NCBI GenBank assembly: GCA_032158295.1 | Contig: CM063246.1 | Span: 22,892,135 to 22,956,134, forward strand | Direction: 5' to 3' | Length of the DNA stretch: 64,000 nt | DNA from: Pycnopodia helianthoides | Taxonomy: Eukaryota; Echinodermata; Asteroidea; Forcipulatida; Asteriidae | Shown here: positions 1 to 10,839 of the stretch, piece after piece | How positions within the stretch are numbered: position 1 is the first letter of the stretch | Layout of the letters: each line of letters opens with the position of its first letter | Notes under the pieces: generated by a model | The model's database searches: none | What the model was told of the DNA's origin: nothing | Seen by the model: only the letters and a program-made list of their open reading frames with translations | Position numbers and translations under genes: made by a program

Positions 1-3000
1 TGCACAAGTCCTACACGAGCCTTGTGTATTGCATTACCACCATATATGTCTTTAAAGGTCTTGCACACCTTGGGTGGATTGTCTGCAAGTTGCATACATA
101 TTTTATAAAAATCCAGCTACATTAGCGTTCCAGACAGTGTAGGTTGTAAACACAAATCCACATAAAAGCAATTGATTATCCCCAGCTTTGGCCGAAGCTG
201 TTGGCTTCAACTATGAGACAGACAGATACAATCAACCGTAGCATAAGAACAGTCGCAGATTTCTTCTTTTGTAAGTCAAACCCTCTTTGATCGCTTGACT
301 CGCTTGAAGCTTTGAATCGTTTGAAAAAAAAGGCTGCATCTCTGCCAGGTATCGAGCCACAGCCAATGCTGTCAAATCTATATTTGTCAAACTGTTGTGA
401 TCAATGGACAATTTGTTGGAATTACATTCATATCTATCTTGAGTCTCTCAGTGCAAGTTTGATAATTCAAACTTTTAAATGCGCCTGCAAAATATATTTG
501 CAGTCGACTTTATGTTCGAAAATCTTTCCTTAATGTGATGCTCCATGCCAAAACCAGACACTTTCTGCCAAACTCCAGGGGCTGATATTGAGTGGTCACC
601 CAGTAGTAGGGGTAACTGTGTTTATTTGCTTATCAGGTAGGTGAGAATAGGAGCTTTTAAATAACACCTACTTTTAAGGCTTATTGGGCGTATTTCTCAA
701 CATTATGGAGTGTTTATATATTAATATCATACCTGATGTTTTTAGTGCCATTTCACAGAAGTGTGTGGTCTTGGCATGGGGTGGCCACATTATCTGTCTC
801 AAACACAAATCCTTTCCTAGTTTTTCACAAAAGTCCCTGTTGCCCCGGTCACAGAACCCCTTAAAAAAAATATTCACAATCCATACGAATAGACTCTCCA
901 CATTCCTCGATGATCGTGGCAGTGCCCTCTTCTAGAGTGGACAGATGACAACTTCTCCCACGAATATTTCAAGTACATATAAATGGTAATGTAACAGAGG
1001 GACTTTAAATCCTGCATCACTACACTAATGCCCTGGGGTGACCTACATGTACCCTTGGAATGCGTTTCAGAACACAGTCATGTGGGAAACTGAATCTATG
1101 ATACATGGTGCACGTACGCGGGAGAGGTATTAACGAGAACTGCGCCACATGTTCAGCTCGGGAAAACGCAAATGTAATATTACATTGGAGAGCATTAGTC
1201 CATGGATAATTTACTCGTTTATAAACGGTATTTCCCTTGTTTTTTTCTAATGAAGCCAGGGGTATGTGTTTTTATTGTCGATTTAATCTAATTTGATTCA
1301 CTTCTTGTTATGAGTTCTGTTCTGCATTATATGATCTTGTTGTTGTTGTTGTTTTAAAAATGTAATAAAGTAATTTGTTGTTTTAGTTTTATGATATTTA
1401 TTCATGAAGACACAATATTTTTTTATGAGTTAAGACTAATTTGAACATATTTTCTTTAAGTTAATTTCAATGTCTAAACAAGTTTCAGTTATGAGTTGTA
1501 CTCCAAAAATCAATTATTCATTTTTTGAAGCAAACTTATGAATAATACACTGATGTATTAAAACTTCTGAAAATCAAATTATTTTATTGATTTACTTGTT
1601 TATTTTATTATTTATGTAATTATCACTAACCAAAAGTGGTAAACAGCTGATATCAGAGAAGAACAAAAAACCTTTTCTTTTTTGTATTCTCACAGGGCAA
1701 AGTGGTTGGAGAAAGCGTCACAAATTCCCTTACCCTTCAGAAAAACAAACCACAAAAGCGGTTCTGAAACTGTTTGTTTTGAAGTGTTTATTCACTGCAA
1801 CTTGGCTCAACTAACAGCCAAATAAATATACAAATAGCCATCAATCTTGAGTTGCCTCCATCGCCTCTAGGCAACACGACAGGATCCAGTCCTCTCTACC
1901 CAACAGTAACCGTGCCATGAAAACGTCTGTTAGCACCACTTCAGGCCTGCTCCAATCTCACATTTAGAGATCACCGGGCGCTATTATTAGAGCTCTCTCG
2001 CTCTCTCTCTCTCGCTGGATAAGGGAAAAAAAAACATCTCATGATTGTGGAATCCAATTCTAGAAATAAGTAATGAACTAAGTAAGGTTGTTATTAGTCT
2101 GTGTAGAAAAAAATTATGATGATTTCGAACTGCAGTGCATTCCCAGTGAATGATTTCCCTTCAATAGTAAAGCAAACGGTTTCACTGAATGTACAGATAT
2201 GCGTACTCAAAAATCATAATTTGCTATACTCAACATTTCTGCTTATAATGCTACTGCTCAAATACAGGCAAGACTGAACCAGGGGGATTGAGTGGTTATG
2301 CTATGCGATAATTCTGTTTTGAATCTAGTGTCGGTTGCCGATTGAGTTTCACATTCCAGAATTGGTTCCAGTCCTTACTTGTACACCGAAAAAAGAGAAG
2401 AGCATAGGTCTGTAGATGTTGAGGCGGGCAGTTGATAATTAGAAATATTATTTTGTCGGGAGGCCAAGCCGGTTCGCCGGTGTTAGGTTATGGCCACTGG
2501 GAATGTCAACAAGATTTTGCTTTATTTTGTAGAGCAGTGTTTGGCGAGGATCCCTTCTCCTATTTTGTAAAAACTGCCAATTTAGTTCTGGAAGTAGGTT
2601 TTCCACACTGCCTTCTGTTCTCTAGTAGACTTTGTGTTATCTACCAGGCTGCATTTCTTATTTTGAAATATTTTTTTTTAGTGTGGAAAGGGTCCTAAGG
2701 CACCGACACATCCAGGCCTGATACTGTATTCTTGTCAGGGCAAGGCAATTTTTCTTTAGTAAAGGGTATCATCTCTCTATGAGGGATATTACAAATTTGT
2801 ACTGGAACATTTCACGGGGCACCAAGGCAATGGTAAGCAGCAAGGAGGCAATTGCCTCTGTGATGAAGCGTCAGGCCTGCATACTTGAGTCCAGGTGATG
2901 ATCTGACAAGGATCTTGTCTGACTCTTTACTGACAGAAACCAACAGGCCGATCCAATTGCTGAAGTTGGGAATTCATTTTTTTGTACTGTCCACAAAAGA

Positions 3001-4600
3001 ATCACTAAGGCCCTAAAGCTGACCTGGGTACATTTTACACCTCTTCCAATGGGAAGCCTATGAATCAAAAGTTCACCTGGGACAGTCACTCTAGATCGAT
3101 AGGCTGAAGAGTGGGGGGGGGTAAGTATATAGGTCATCTGAGGTCTGCAAGCATTGAGCCAGAAGACAACTCAAGCATCAAATTGACAGGAAAAAAATCA
3201 GAGCAAAAGCGAATCAAAGTCAGATATGACCAGCGACTAGAATTCATTATAACTGACATATCTTTTAGTGAACATTAAAACTGTAAAAAATAATAATAAT
3301 TTATTGCAAGTTTTCTTATTTCCTCCAGGAGAGATTGGGGCATTACAAGTTGATTTTGGTGAAAGAATGGCTATAAGACTGTGCATGTTGCGTAAGATTT
3401 TCCTCCGAAGCGAACTGGTTAAAATATTGATGGTACGAAGACCAAACCACTCAAATTCAGGGCCTTGTAATTTCCAAAAAACATGTTTCTCTTTGGAAAA
3501 CAATAAAATAACTGTAAGATAGTCAGTTAGTTATCCTTATGTTTTCAGTTGAAAACTATTCATAAACTGCAGTTTAGAGTACTGTTATTTATCTTATGGT
3601 GTGGCAGTTTGACATTTTGATCTTACAACTCTAATGTGCCATGGGATTGGTACGCACAACTTATCTACTGGAAGAGATTTTTCATGCCGGCTAACAGGCT
3701 AACCCAATTATTGAACGAAGCACCATAAAAAAGCCCGGTTATTTTACTGAATTCAATTATCATTAAAGCAAGGATACTGGCCGTAAAGTATGACATTTAA
3801 AAAACACACTCAAGATGAGAAATGCATCCTAGAGGTCGTCTGACACTTGCAAAGACTCATTTGAGAGAGTGACCTTTGAAATTTTGGCTGAGTTTTTTAA
3901 GATGACATAAATGATGCAAAAATTCATTATATGCATGAATGCATATTACTAGAAAGCATGTGACGCACACGGGAATGTTGTCGCAATTTTTTGTAAATGA
4001 AACAATCCATGCAAAGCAAAAGGCAAGTTCCTAAATAACCGTTGGATATAAAGTAAATAATTGTGAATTAAACTGCACTATACATGTAGTAACGGCATAT
4101 AAAAAGCTTTCACTTAATCTGAGACAATTTATGGGGGGGGGGGAATCATTTCGGAATATCTGTTTTTTTTTGCTTTCATGCAACCATCCAGATGGATTCA
4201 TTTCAAATACAGAGATATAGGGGACCATTAAGGGACGGCAAATTAAGAAGACGGCATCGATAACCATGCAAGTATAGGTTGAGGCAACCCGCCTAAAGGC
4301 AATGGACTATTTGAAAACGTGGATTGCAATTTCCACACAGCAGCTGCTGCCCTATTTATCATGGAATATAGTCCAACAAAAATACTGCCATGAAACATGT
4401 TGTACATTCGGTAAGCGGTATTTGCACACAATCAACCGCAGATGTGGAAACCTTTATGTTTTTGAAAAGGAAGTGAAACTGTGTTTTATAAAGTGAAACT
4501 GTGTTTTATAAAGTGATTTTTTGTACAGAGCCACACATGAAAGAACCCGAACCTTCCTGAATCTTTCATTTGGTTGATTTAAGAAGACTGAGGCACATTA
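1..4600. other. Non-coding stretch, probably syntrophin intron 1 or intergenic
   Basis: No open frame here resembles a known protein, and I found no syntrophin exon 2 on the minus strand. The stretch is AT-rich. It contains a short CT-rich microsatellite near 1995-2018, one copy of an interspersed repeat (about 2735-2885) and a tandem duplication of a ~21-base segment near 4473-4515. Because the syntrophin first exon at 9531-10041 ends in a good donor and reads leftward, this sequence is inferred to lie in its first intron. The next exon may be outside the window. Confidence 0.45.
2735..2885 (+). repeat. Interspersed repeat family R1, copy 1
   Basis: This segment shares an ordered set of short blocks with two other places in the window (48149-48308 plus, 63655-63770 minus). 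The order is a GGGCAAGGCA block, an AT-rich spacer, a GGAACATTTCA-type block, then GGGCACCAAGGCAATG and a tail ending in GTCAGGCCTG. Divergence between copies suggests an old, dispersed non-coding family. No terminal inverted repeats or coding capacity were seen, so its class is unknown. Confidence 0.6.
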
Positions 4601-4627
4601 GTACATGAAACCATTGGGGATCCTACA

Positions 4628-6150
4628 CAACTCATATTGGTTGAAAATGGAGGGTTGAGGTAGCCAGCACCCTACTCATATTGGTTGAATTTGAAGGGTC
4701 AGGTAGCCGGCATCTCACTCATAATAGTTGAATTTGAATGGTCAGCCGGCATCCCACTCATATTGGTTGGATTTGAAGGGTCAGGTAGCCGGCATCTCAC
4801 TCATAATAGTTGAATTTGAATGGTCAGCCGGCATCCCACTCATATTGGTTGGATTTGAAGGGGTTGAGGTAGCCAACACCCCCATAATGGTTGAATTTAG
4901 AGGGTTGAGGTAGCCAACACCCCACTCATAATAGTTGAATTTGAATGGTCAGCCGGCATCCCACTCATATGGTTGGATTTGAAGGGGTTGAGGTAGCCAA
5001 CACCCCACTCATAATGGTTGAATTTAGAGGGTTGAGGTAGCCAACACCCCACTCATATTGGTTGAATTTAGAGGGTTGAGGTAGCCAACACCCCACTCAT
5101 ATTGGTTGAATTTGGAGGGTTGAGGTAGCCAACACCCCACTCATATTGGTTGAATTTGGAGGGTTGCGGTAGACGGCACCCCACTCATATTGGTTGGATT
5201 TGAAGGGTCAGCTGGCACCCTACTCAAATTGGTTGAATTGGAGGATTGAGGTAGCCAGCACCCTGATTGGTTGAATCTGGAGGGTCAGCCGGCATCCCAC
5301 TCAAATTGGTTGAATTGGAGGATTGAGGTAGCCAGCACCCCACTCATATTGGTTGAATTTGGAGGGTTGAGGTAGCCAACACCCCACTCATATTGGTTTA
5401 ATTTGGAGGGTTGCGGTAGACGGCACCCCACTCATATTGGTTGGATTTGAAGGGTCAGCTGGCACCCTACTCAAATTGGTTGAATTGGAGGATTGAGGTA
5501 GCCAGCACCCTGATTGGTTGAATCTGGAGGGTCAGCCGGCATCCCACTCAAATTGGTTGAATTGGAGGATTGAGGTAGCCAGCACCCCACTCATATTGGT
5601 TGAATTTGGAGGGTTGCGGTAGCCAGCGCCCCACTCATATTGGTTGAAAATGGAGAGTTGAGGCAGCCAGCACCACACTCATATTGGTTGAAAATGGAGA
5701 GTTGAGGCAGCCAGCACCACACTCATATTGGTTGAAAATGGAGAGTTGAGGCAGCCAGCACCACACTCATATTGGTTGAAAATGGAGAGTTGAGGCAGCC
5801 AGCACCACACTCATATTGGTTGAAAATGGAGAGTTGAGGCAGCCAGCACCACACTCATATTGGTTGTAAATGGAGAGTTGAGGCAGCCAGCACCACACTC
5901 ATATTGGTTGAAAATGGAGAGTTGAGGCAGCCAGCACCACACTCATATTGGTTGAAAATGGAGAGTTGAGGCAGCCAGCACCACACTCATATTGGTTGAA
6001 AATGGAGAGTTGAGGCAGCCAGCACCACACTCATATTGGTTGAAAATGGAGAGTTTGAGGCAGCCAGCACCACACTCATATTGGTTGAAAATGGAGAGTT
6101 GAGGTAGCCGGCAGCCCCCACCCACTCATATTGGTTGAATTTAAAGGATT
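4628..6150. repeat. Minisatellite array, ~44-50 bp units with higher-order structure
   Basis: About 1.5 kb is built from a unit containing ACTCATATTGGTTGAA, a GGAG(G/A)GTTGAGG block and a TAGCCAGCACC-type block. From about 5640 to 6110 it settles into a very homogeneous 44-bp unit. The left part is a mixture of variant units (GGATTTGAAGGGTCAG, GAATTTGGAGGG and others). A ~247-bp block of several variant units is duplicated: the AGGGTCAGCTGGCACC segment recurs at 5204 and 5451. Because 44 is not a multiple of 3, open frames across it are by-products. Confidence 0.93.
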
Positions 6151-8069
6151 GAAACTGCTTCCTGCAAAGTACATCTAGGTGGCTAGTTATGAAAGTAACA
6201 AACTAGAACAGATTTCAAATGTCGGGCAGCAAGCCAAATGCCAACATGCTTACAAATTGAACCATTTCCTCATTACAGAAAATGCAATGCAAAAGAGTGT
6301 CGGGACATGAACAAAAATAGAGCTAATTTCCTGACTATTATTGCCATCTTCCTACAGGAAATGTGTTGTAAAATGAAATCATACCTGCAATAGCAAACTT
6401 CCACTCCAGAAGAAAAGAGGACACACAAGTGTGGCCATGTGACCTTTCACACCACTGACCCAATGACCTCTACCCCTGCATTGTGGACTTTACAATCTTT
6501 GTACACAATCTTGATTTATATGAACAGTACACAAGCAAACGATACAATTGTTTACTTTGTAAATAATGTTCCTTTTTGTCAACTCGGTAAACATACACTG
6601 TAAGGCGTAGACTCAACCACACTGTTTGGTTTAGTGTACGGATTTAAAAGGAACGCACAATTTATGGGATAGATCATCACACCCCTACCTGATCTGTCAA
6701 ACTCCAATTGCTGTGACTAAACAATTTTGGATTTTTTAAACAGCTTACTTTAGTATTGTCTTCTATCAAGATAGGCCTACAACATGTTTTTTCTTTTACT
6801 TGATAGTGTTTTCACTGTTTTTGTCTTTTGCAGGTAGTAAATTAAGTTTTGATGTTTTCTTATTGGTTGTTGTGAACAAAATACGTGAATAAATAAATTA
6901 TATAGGCACATGATTATGTCCTTAAAAAAGATGAAGGTTTTACTGCCAGACTAAAACGCACAATGCACATCTGTCACCAAACACTTATTTGTGTTAAGCT
7001 AAGCTCTCTCTTCAAGCAGGCACATACCTCAGTCAAAGAAAGCAACCTTTCCCTCACAATTCCTTGGTCTATTGTTAACCCTCTTCCACAGAGAAGATAA
7101 TCCAGTCCCTTGTGGGGGGAAGGAGTACATAGGGGTGAATGGGATCCCATGAAAGCAGGTGAAGTGCTATTTGCAGTGTCAATAGTCTTAATAAATCACA
7201 GTCTGTCACATCATGACAGACAAGATACTACCTATGTAAAAAGTAAACTACAGTTAGTTGCTAATCGAACCAACGATACATCAATAAACAGAGACAGACT
7301 TGAGCTTCTTAAAAGTGCATCATGTACACCGGTGGAAGAGACGGCACATGCGGCAAGATTCAATCACCATTTTGGACTGATGGTCACCCCCAAATATAAT
7401 CTACTTTTGTAGGTGGATAAGGTTATCAGAATGGGTTATCACTGGGTCAAAATGAGTGACATGGCAACATACTACAAGTGTGATCTCTTTTTTAAAATGA
7501 CTTAAGTCAACTGAAAAAATTAATAACCTATGCAGCTAACTTTTAAAAATGCACGATTAAAATGTTTACATGATATAATTCTTGCGACAGGACTACATCA
7601 CAAATAAGGGCCACACTTTCTGGCCCTTTCTGCCATAGTGTGGTTAAATTATCTTGAATGTGAGACAGACCATGTATTTTAACCTGTGGCATTACATGTT
7701 TACAAAAAGCCACAGAGCCTGGAATTCCTGCAGGCACAACTTGTACACATCCCAATCAACGATCAATCGATCTTATATTTAATGGAGACTGCACTGTCTG
7801 ATTTCATCAACTTCTGATATGAAGAAAGCGGGCACATCTAAAAACTTGTTCAGCTGTTACCTTTATACCTTTATTACACAAAATGTAAACTTTCCCATAT
7901 GACCAGCACAGTATCTCGCCTGCCAGATAAGTCCTACAGGGTCACCCTTTTTGTAAACAAAGGTTACATGGTCAATACAGTCTTGAAAATAAAATAATCT
8001 ACCAAGAACTTCTGATACATATTTTTACAATTTTTTGGTTTTAAAATGTTTGTATCATCACCCCTTTAA
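6151..8069. other. Non-coding stretch between minisatellite and foldback element
   Basis: The sequence is AT-rich with no recognisable exon. A 100-codon plus-strand open frame at 7110-7412 has no family resemblance and no supporting splice or initiation context. It is presumed to be syntrophin intron sequence. Confidence 0.4.
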
Positions 8070-8490
8070 TTAAAGGGGCTAAGTCTTCATTACGATCAAA
8101 GCAGGCCAGTGGCTGACGAAATTATGAGCTCTCAACCAGTTACTGCCTCGCGCGCTCTCCATACAAAGGGAAGGTGCGCCCATGGCAAAACAGCCCAACC
8201 ATAATTTTTTTTTAAATATGTATAAGATTATTTCTGGGTAAATTGAGGGCGCTTTTTCATTTCTGGAAGTTTCAAATTACAGTGTAGGCCTATTGCTTTG
8301 AAAAGGTGATAGCATGTCCTATCTTGGCCTCTTTTTACACTTTCGTCACATTTTTTTAATGGCCAAACAGCTTATCTCTCTGTTTTGAATCATGTGCATT
8401 TTATCTTTTTGAGTACATGTAGGCTGTTTTGCCATGGAAGGGCCATAGGCCAGAGGCCTGTTTTGATCTTGACCGACACAGCTCCTTTAA
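8070..8490. mobile_element. TTAA-flanked foldback element (MITE-like)
   Basis: The two ends are imperfect inverted repeats. The left end reads TTAAAGGGGCT, then GATCAAAGCAGGCC. The complement of the right end reads TTAAAGGAGCT, then GATCAAAACAGGCC. Further in, a perfect 15-base inverted pair (CATGGCAAAACAGCC at 8181-8195, complement at 8422-8436) continues the fold. TTAA sits at both outer edges (8070-8073 and 8487-8490), which is the target duplication known for piggyBac-type elements. There is no transposase frame, so it would be non-autonomous. The superfamily assignment is inferred from TTAA alone. Confidence 0.65.
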
Positions 8491-9530
8491 GGAACTTGTA
8501 CACTCGATCAGAAACCATGGATGTCAGCCCTTTCCTTAATTACACTTTGTCTTACATTACTGATGATGATTGATTACAAGTTCCATCCATTGAGGTGAAA
8601 GGTTTATTTTATCTCAAACACTGAGATCTCAAACTGCAGCACACTGACTGTCAGGGCTAAGCCGAGTCTGGTTAAAGTCCAAAGTAACTTGACAAGTTAA
8701 TGAGTCGCCCCTCAACTTGGGTAACTGTTCCAAGAATTGGTGGGCATGGATTTGTTTGTCGGATGGCATTCTTGTGGTGGTTTACAGAATGGGTACAATT
8801 AGTCTCAGTACAATGTTTTTCTTTTAGTCACTTAGACCTATTCCATCGTGTTTGGAATCAATTTGAAACTGTATGCTGGAAAAGTAATGTACAGCCTCAA
8901 AAATAAAAATTTGTAATTTGGGATTTATAACATTTGCTGTGGGTGTGTATGAATTGCTGGTTCAGAAATTCGAAGTACATGTAGCTCTATTAAATAATAA
9001 AACAAGTAAAGGTACACTTAACTAAAACATTCTACTTTTGATGACAATTATGATTTTGAAAAAATATACTGTCAAAAGGATTTGTTCGTTCAAAAAACCA
9101 ACAGCTCTCGATTTTAAGTTTGCAAAGATGAACACTTATTTATCTGGAGGATTTTCACCTCCATCACAAACACACTCAATTTAAACCCAAAGTCACAGTA
9201 CTTGAACTTTGACTAAGTTATAAAAAGTGGCCTGCACAGTTAGGAAGAGTAATGACTCCAATAGACCGTTGTTCAATCTTTACAAGATGGAAATTATATT
9301 TACTGGGAATAATATTAATAACAATAATTAATAATATACAAACAGTTATACAGCGCACATTCTAGTAAAAAATTACTCAAGGCTATAAAGATACCAAGTC
9401 TCATGGAAGGCAATGATTATTGAAGGCCTTCACATAAAAACTGACCCCTAAAAAAATCCTTACCACCACTCAGCGCCCTCCCCCCCCCCCACAACAACTC
9501 CCAGGGACCAAAGTAGCACATTCTTCTTAC
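8491..9530. other. Non-coding stretch in syntrophin intron 1
   Basis: No coding potential is seen. Around 9305-9390 lies an AAT-rich segment followed by a TACAGCGCAC block and ACTCAAGGCTAT. This resembles the (ATT)n/TATAGCGC dispersed repeats also seen in MCAT intron 5. A poly-C run occurs at 9481-9490. Confidence 0.45.
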
Positions 9531-10041
9531 CTTCAAGGACCACCTCCTTCCCCGCCTTTTTGAGGGCTCGCACCGCCTCATCGTGGGTAGCATCCCGCAA
9601 GTCCTCCCCATTCACGGACAAGATAGCATCCCCCACATACAGACTCTCCGTATGGTCGGCTGCAAGTCCCTTGAAGATTTTACTGATGATAATCGGCATT
9701 TTGTTCTCTTTCCCACCTTTAATGCTGACACCGAGGCCACCGACTTCATGTTTGATGACTTTAACAACACGTTTTTGGTTGGCAATAGCATCTGGAATGG
9801 TGTCCGGACCATGGACGCCGTGCATGTAATCCGAATGGCGTAGCGAGTCATTTTTCCCGGGGTTGTTGTTCTGTTCGGTGGGACCCATTCCCCCGCCGTT
9901 GGAAACACCATTTGGCTCGTATCCATCCTCTAAACTGATGGTCAAGGTTTCCTCTTCCAGGGTAGCCAACACTCGACACCATTGATCCCTTGCAAGGACC
10001 TCCAAAAGGCCTGATTTTCCGACGCCGGCGGCAGCCATCAT
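9531..10041 (-). CDS. SNTB-like: Beta-type syntrophin, first coding exon (partial gene)
   Basis: Syntrophins are peripheral membrane adaptors that bind dystrophin/dystrobrevin and recruit PDZ ligands such as channels and nNOS to the cell cortex. The exon encodes 170 residues from an ATGATG start at 10041. An N-terminal segment with [12 protein letters not shown] begins the split PH1 domain. A low-complexity N/G linker (about 43-80) follows, and a nearly complete PDZ domain lies at about 92-170. The PDZ has the [15 protein letters not shown] carboxylate-binding region and the [11 protein letters not shown] and [12 protein letters not shown] blocks, all highly typical of syntrophins. The exon ends after VVLE plus one base at a GTAAGA donor. 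The family continues with V-K-Y at that point, so phase 1 fits. Remaining exons (rest of PH1, PH2, SU domain) are not recognised to the left. Similarity is closer to SNTB1/2 than to gamma-syntrophins, but paralog assignment is tentative. It is divergent from MCAT. Confidence 0.9.
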
Positions 10042-10839
10042 GTTGACAAAATTTCGGCACACCAATTGTTAAAAAACATCTACTTAAAAATCCTACCGTG
10101 CGCATCCGGATCCAACATTGCTATACAGTAAATAAACAAGCAATATCCCTCGTTTGATGTGGTCTGGTACCCTGTTCCTAGACAACTTGTATTACACACG
10201 AATGAATTAGATAAACATAAACCATGCACGGCGATTGGTGGCGCTATTTAACAAACATGTGTACTTTTTTTGGCAATGATAACAACATGACATGAGTTTC
10301 GCGCGTGAGTATACTTCGGTTTGGGTATTTTAAAGGCATTGATCTCAGTTTGATTTAATTTTGAAGTAATTGATTAATAATATTGACAGTGATTTGAATT
10401 ATTCACAGATCGAGAAGTTTCACTGATGGGGTATTGTATACAAGAATCATAACTTGGTTTTCCCACTTGCCAAGTAAAGTTCAATCCTTGCTCTGTAGGG
10501 CTAGCTAGGGGGCGGGGGATAGACTATGGGTTCAATCATGTGTGACCTACCATGGACCTACTTACGCTATAGCCAGTACAGAGAAGTAGGTCACACAATA
10601 ATATATACTATGGAGGAGAATACTGACTGTAAATGCTTACCTCCTCTATGTTTCGTATTACAATACTGTTTACTAAAATCAAATGCTGAAAAAAGAAGGA
10701 AGCAGTTGTTGATATTTCTACTCAAATTTTGACATTTTTTCTCAGGTTTTACTTATAGCTTTGATCATGTGCTGACACTTCAGCAGAATCTCAGGCCAGA
10801 CATGATGACTTAAATGCAGGTAATCTGAGGAGAGACATC
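10042..10839. promoter_or_regulatory. Divergent intergenic region between syntrophin and MCAT
   Basis: About 0.8 kb separates the minus-strand syntrophin start codon from the plus-strand MCAT start codon, so both promoters should lie here. A CCAAT-type element (GATTGGTGG, reverse orientation) occurs near 10220. No TATA box is convincing. A small plus-strand frame (10526-10732) is not recognised and is probably 5' leader or intergenic. Confidence 0.4.

Noticed and set aside
5943..6125. Open frame with repeated NQYECGAGCL-like peptide on the minus strand
   Set aside because: It is the translation of the 44-bp array, where all frames cycle because 44 is not divisible by 3. No gene structure surrounds it.
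4628..6150. Many TTGAGGTAG strings resembling the 5' end of let-7 inside the minisatellite
   Set aside because: They belong to the tandem unit. No stem-loop precursor or full let-7 sequence is present, so the match is coincidental.
7110..7412. 100-codon plus-strand open frame
   Set aside because: No recognisable domain, no splice or initiation support, and it lies in a presumed intron among repeats.
9460..9530. Extension of the syntrophin frame past 9531 (GKKNVLLWS...)
   Set aside because: The frame runs through a clear GTAAGA donor and departs from the family sequence exactly there.
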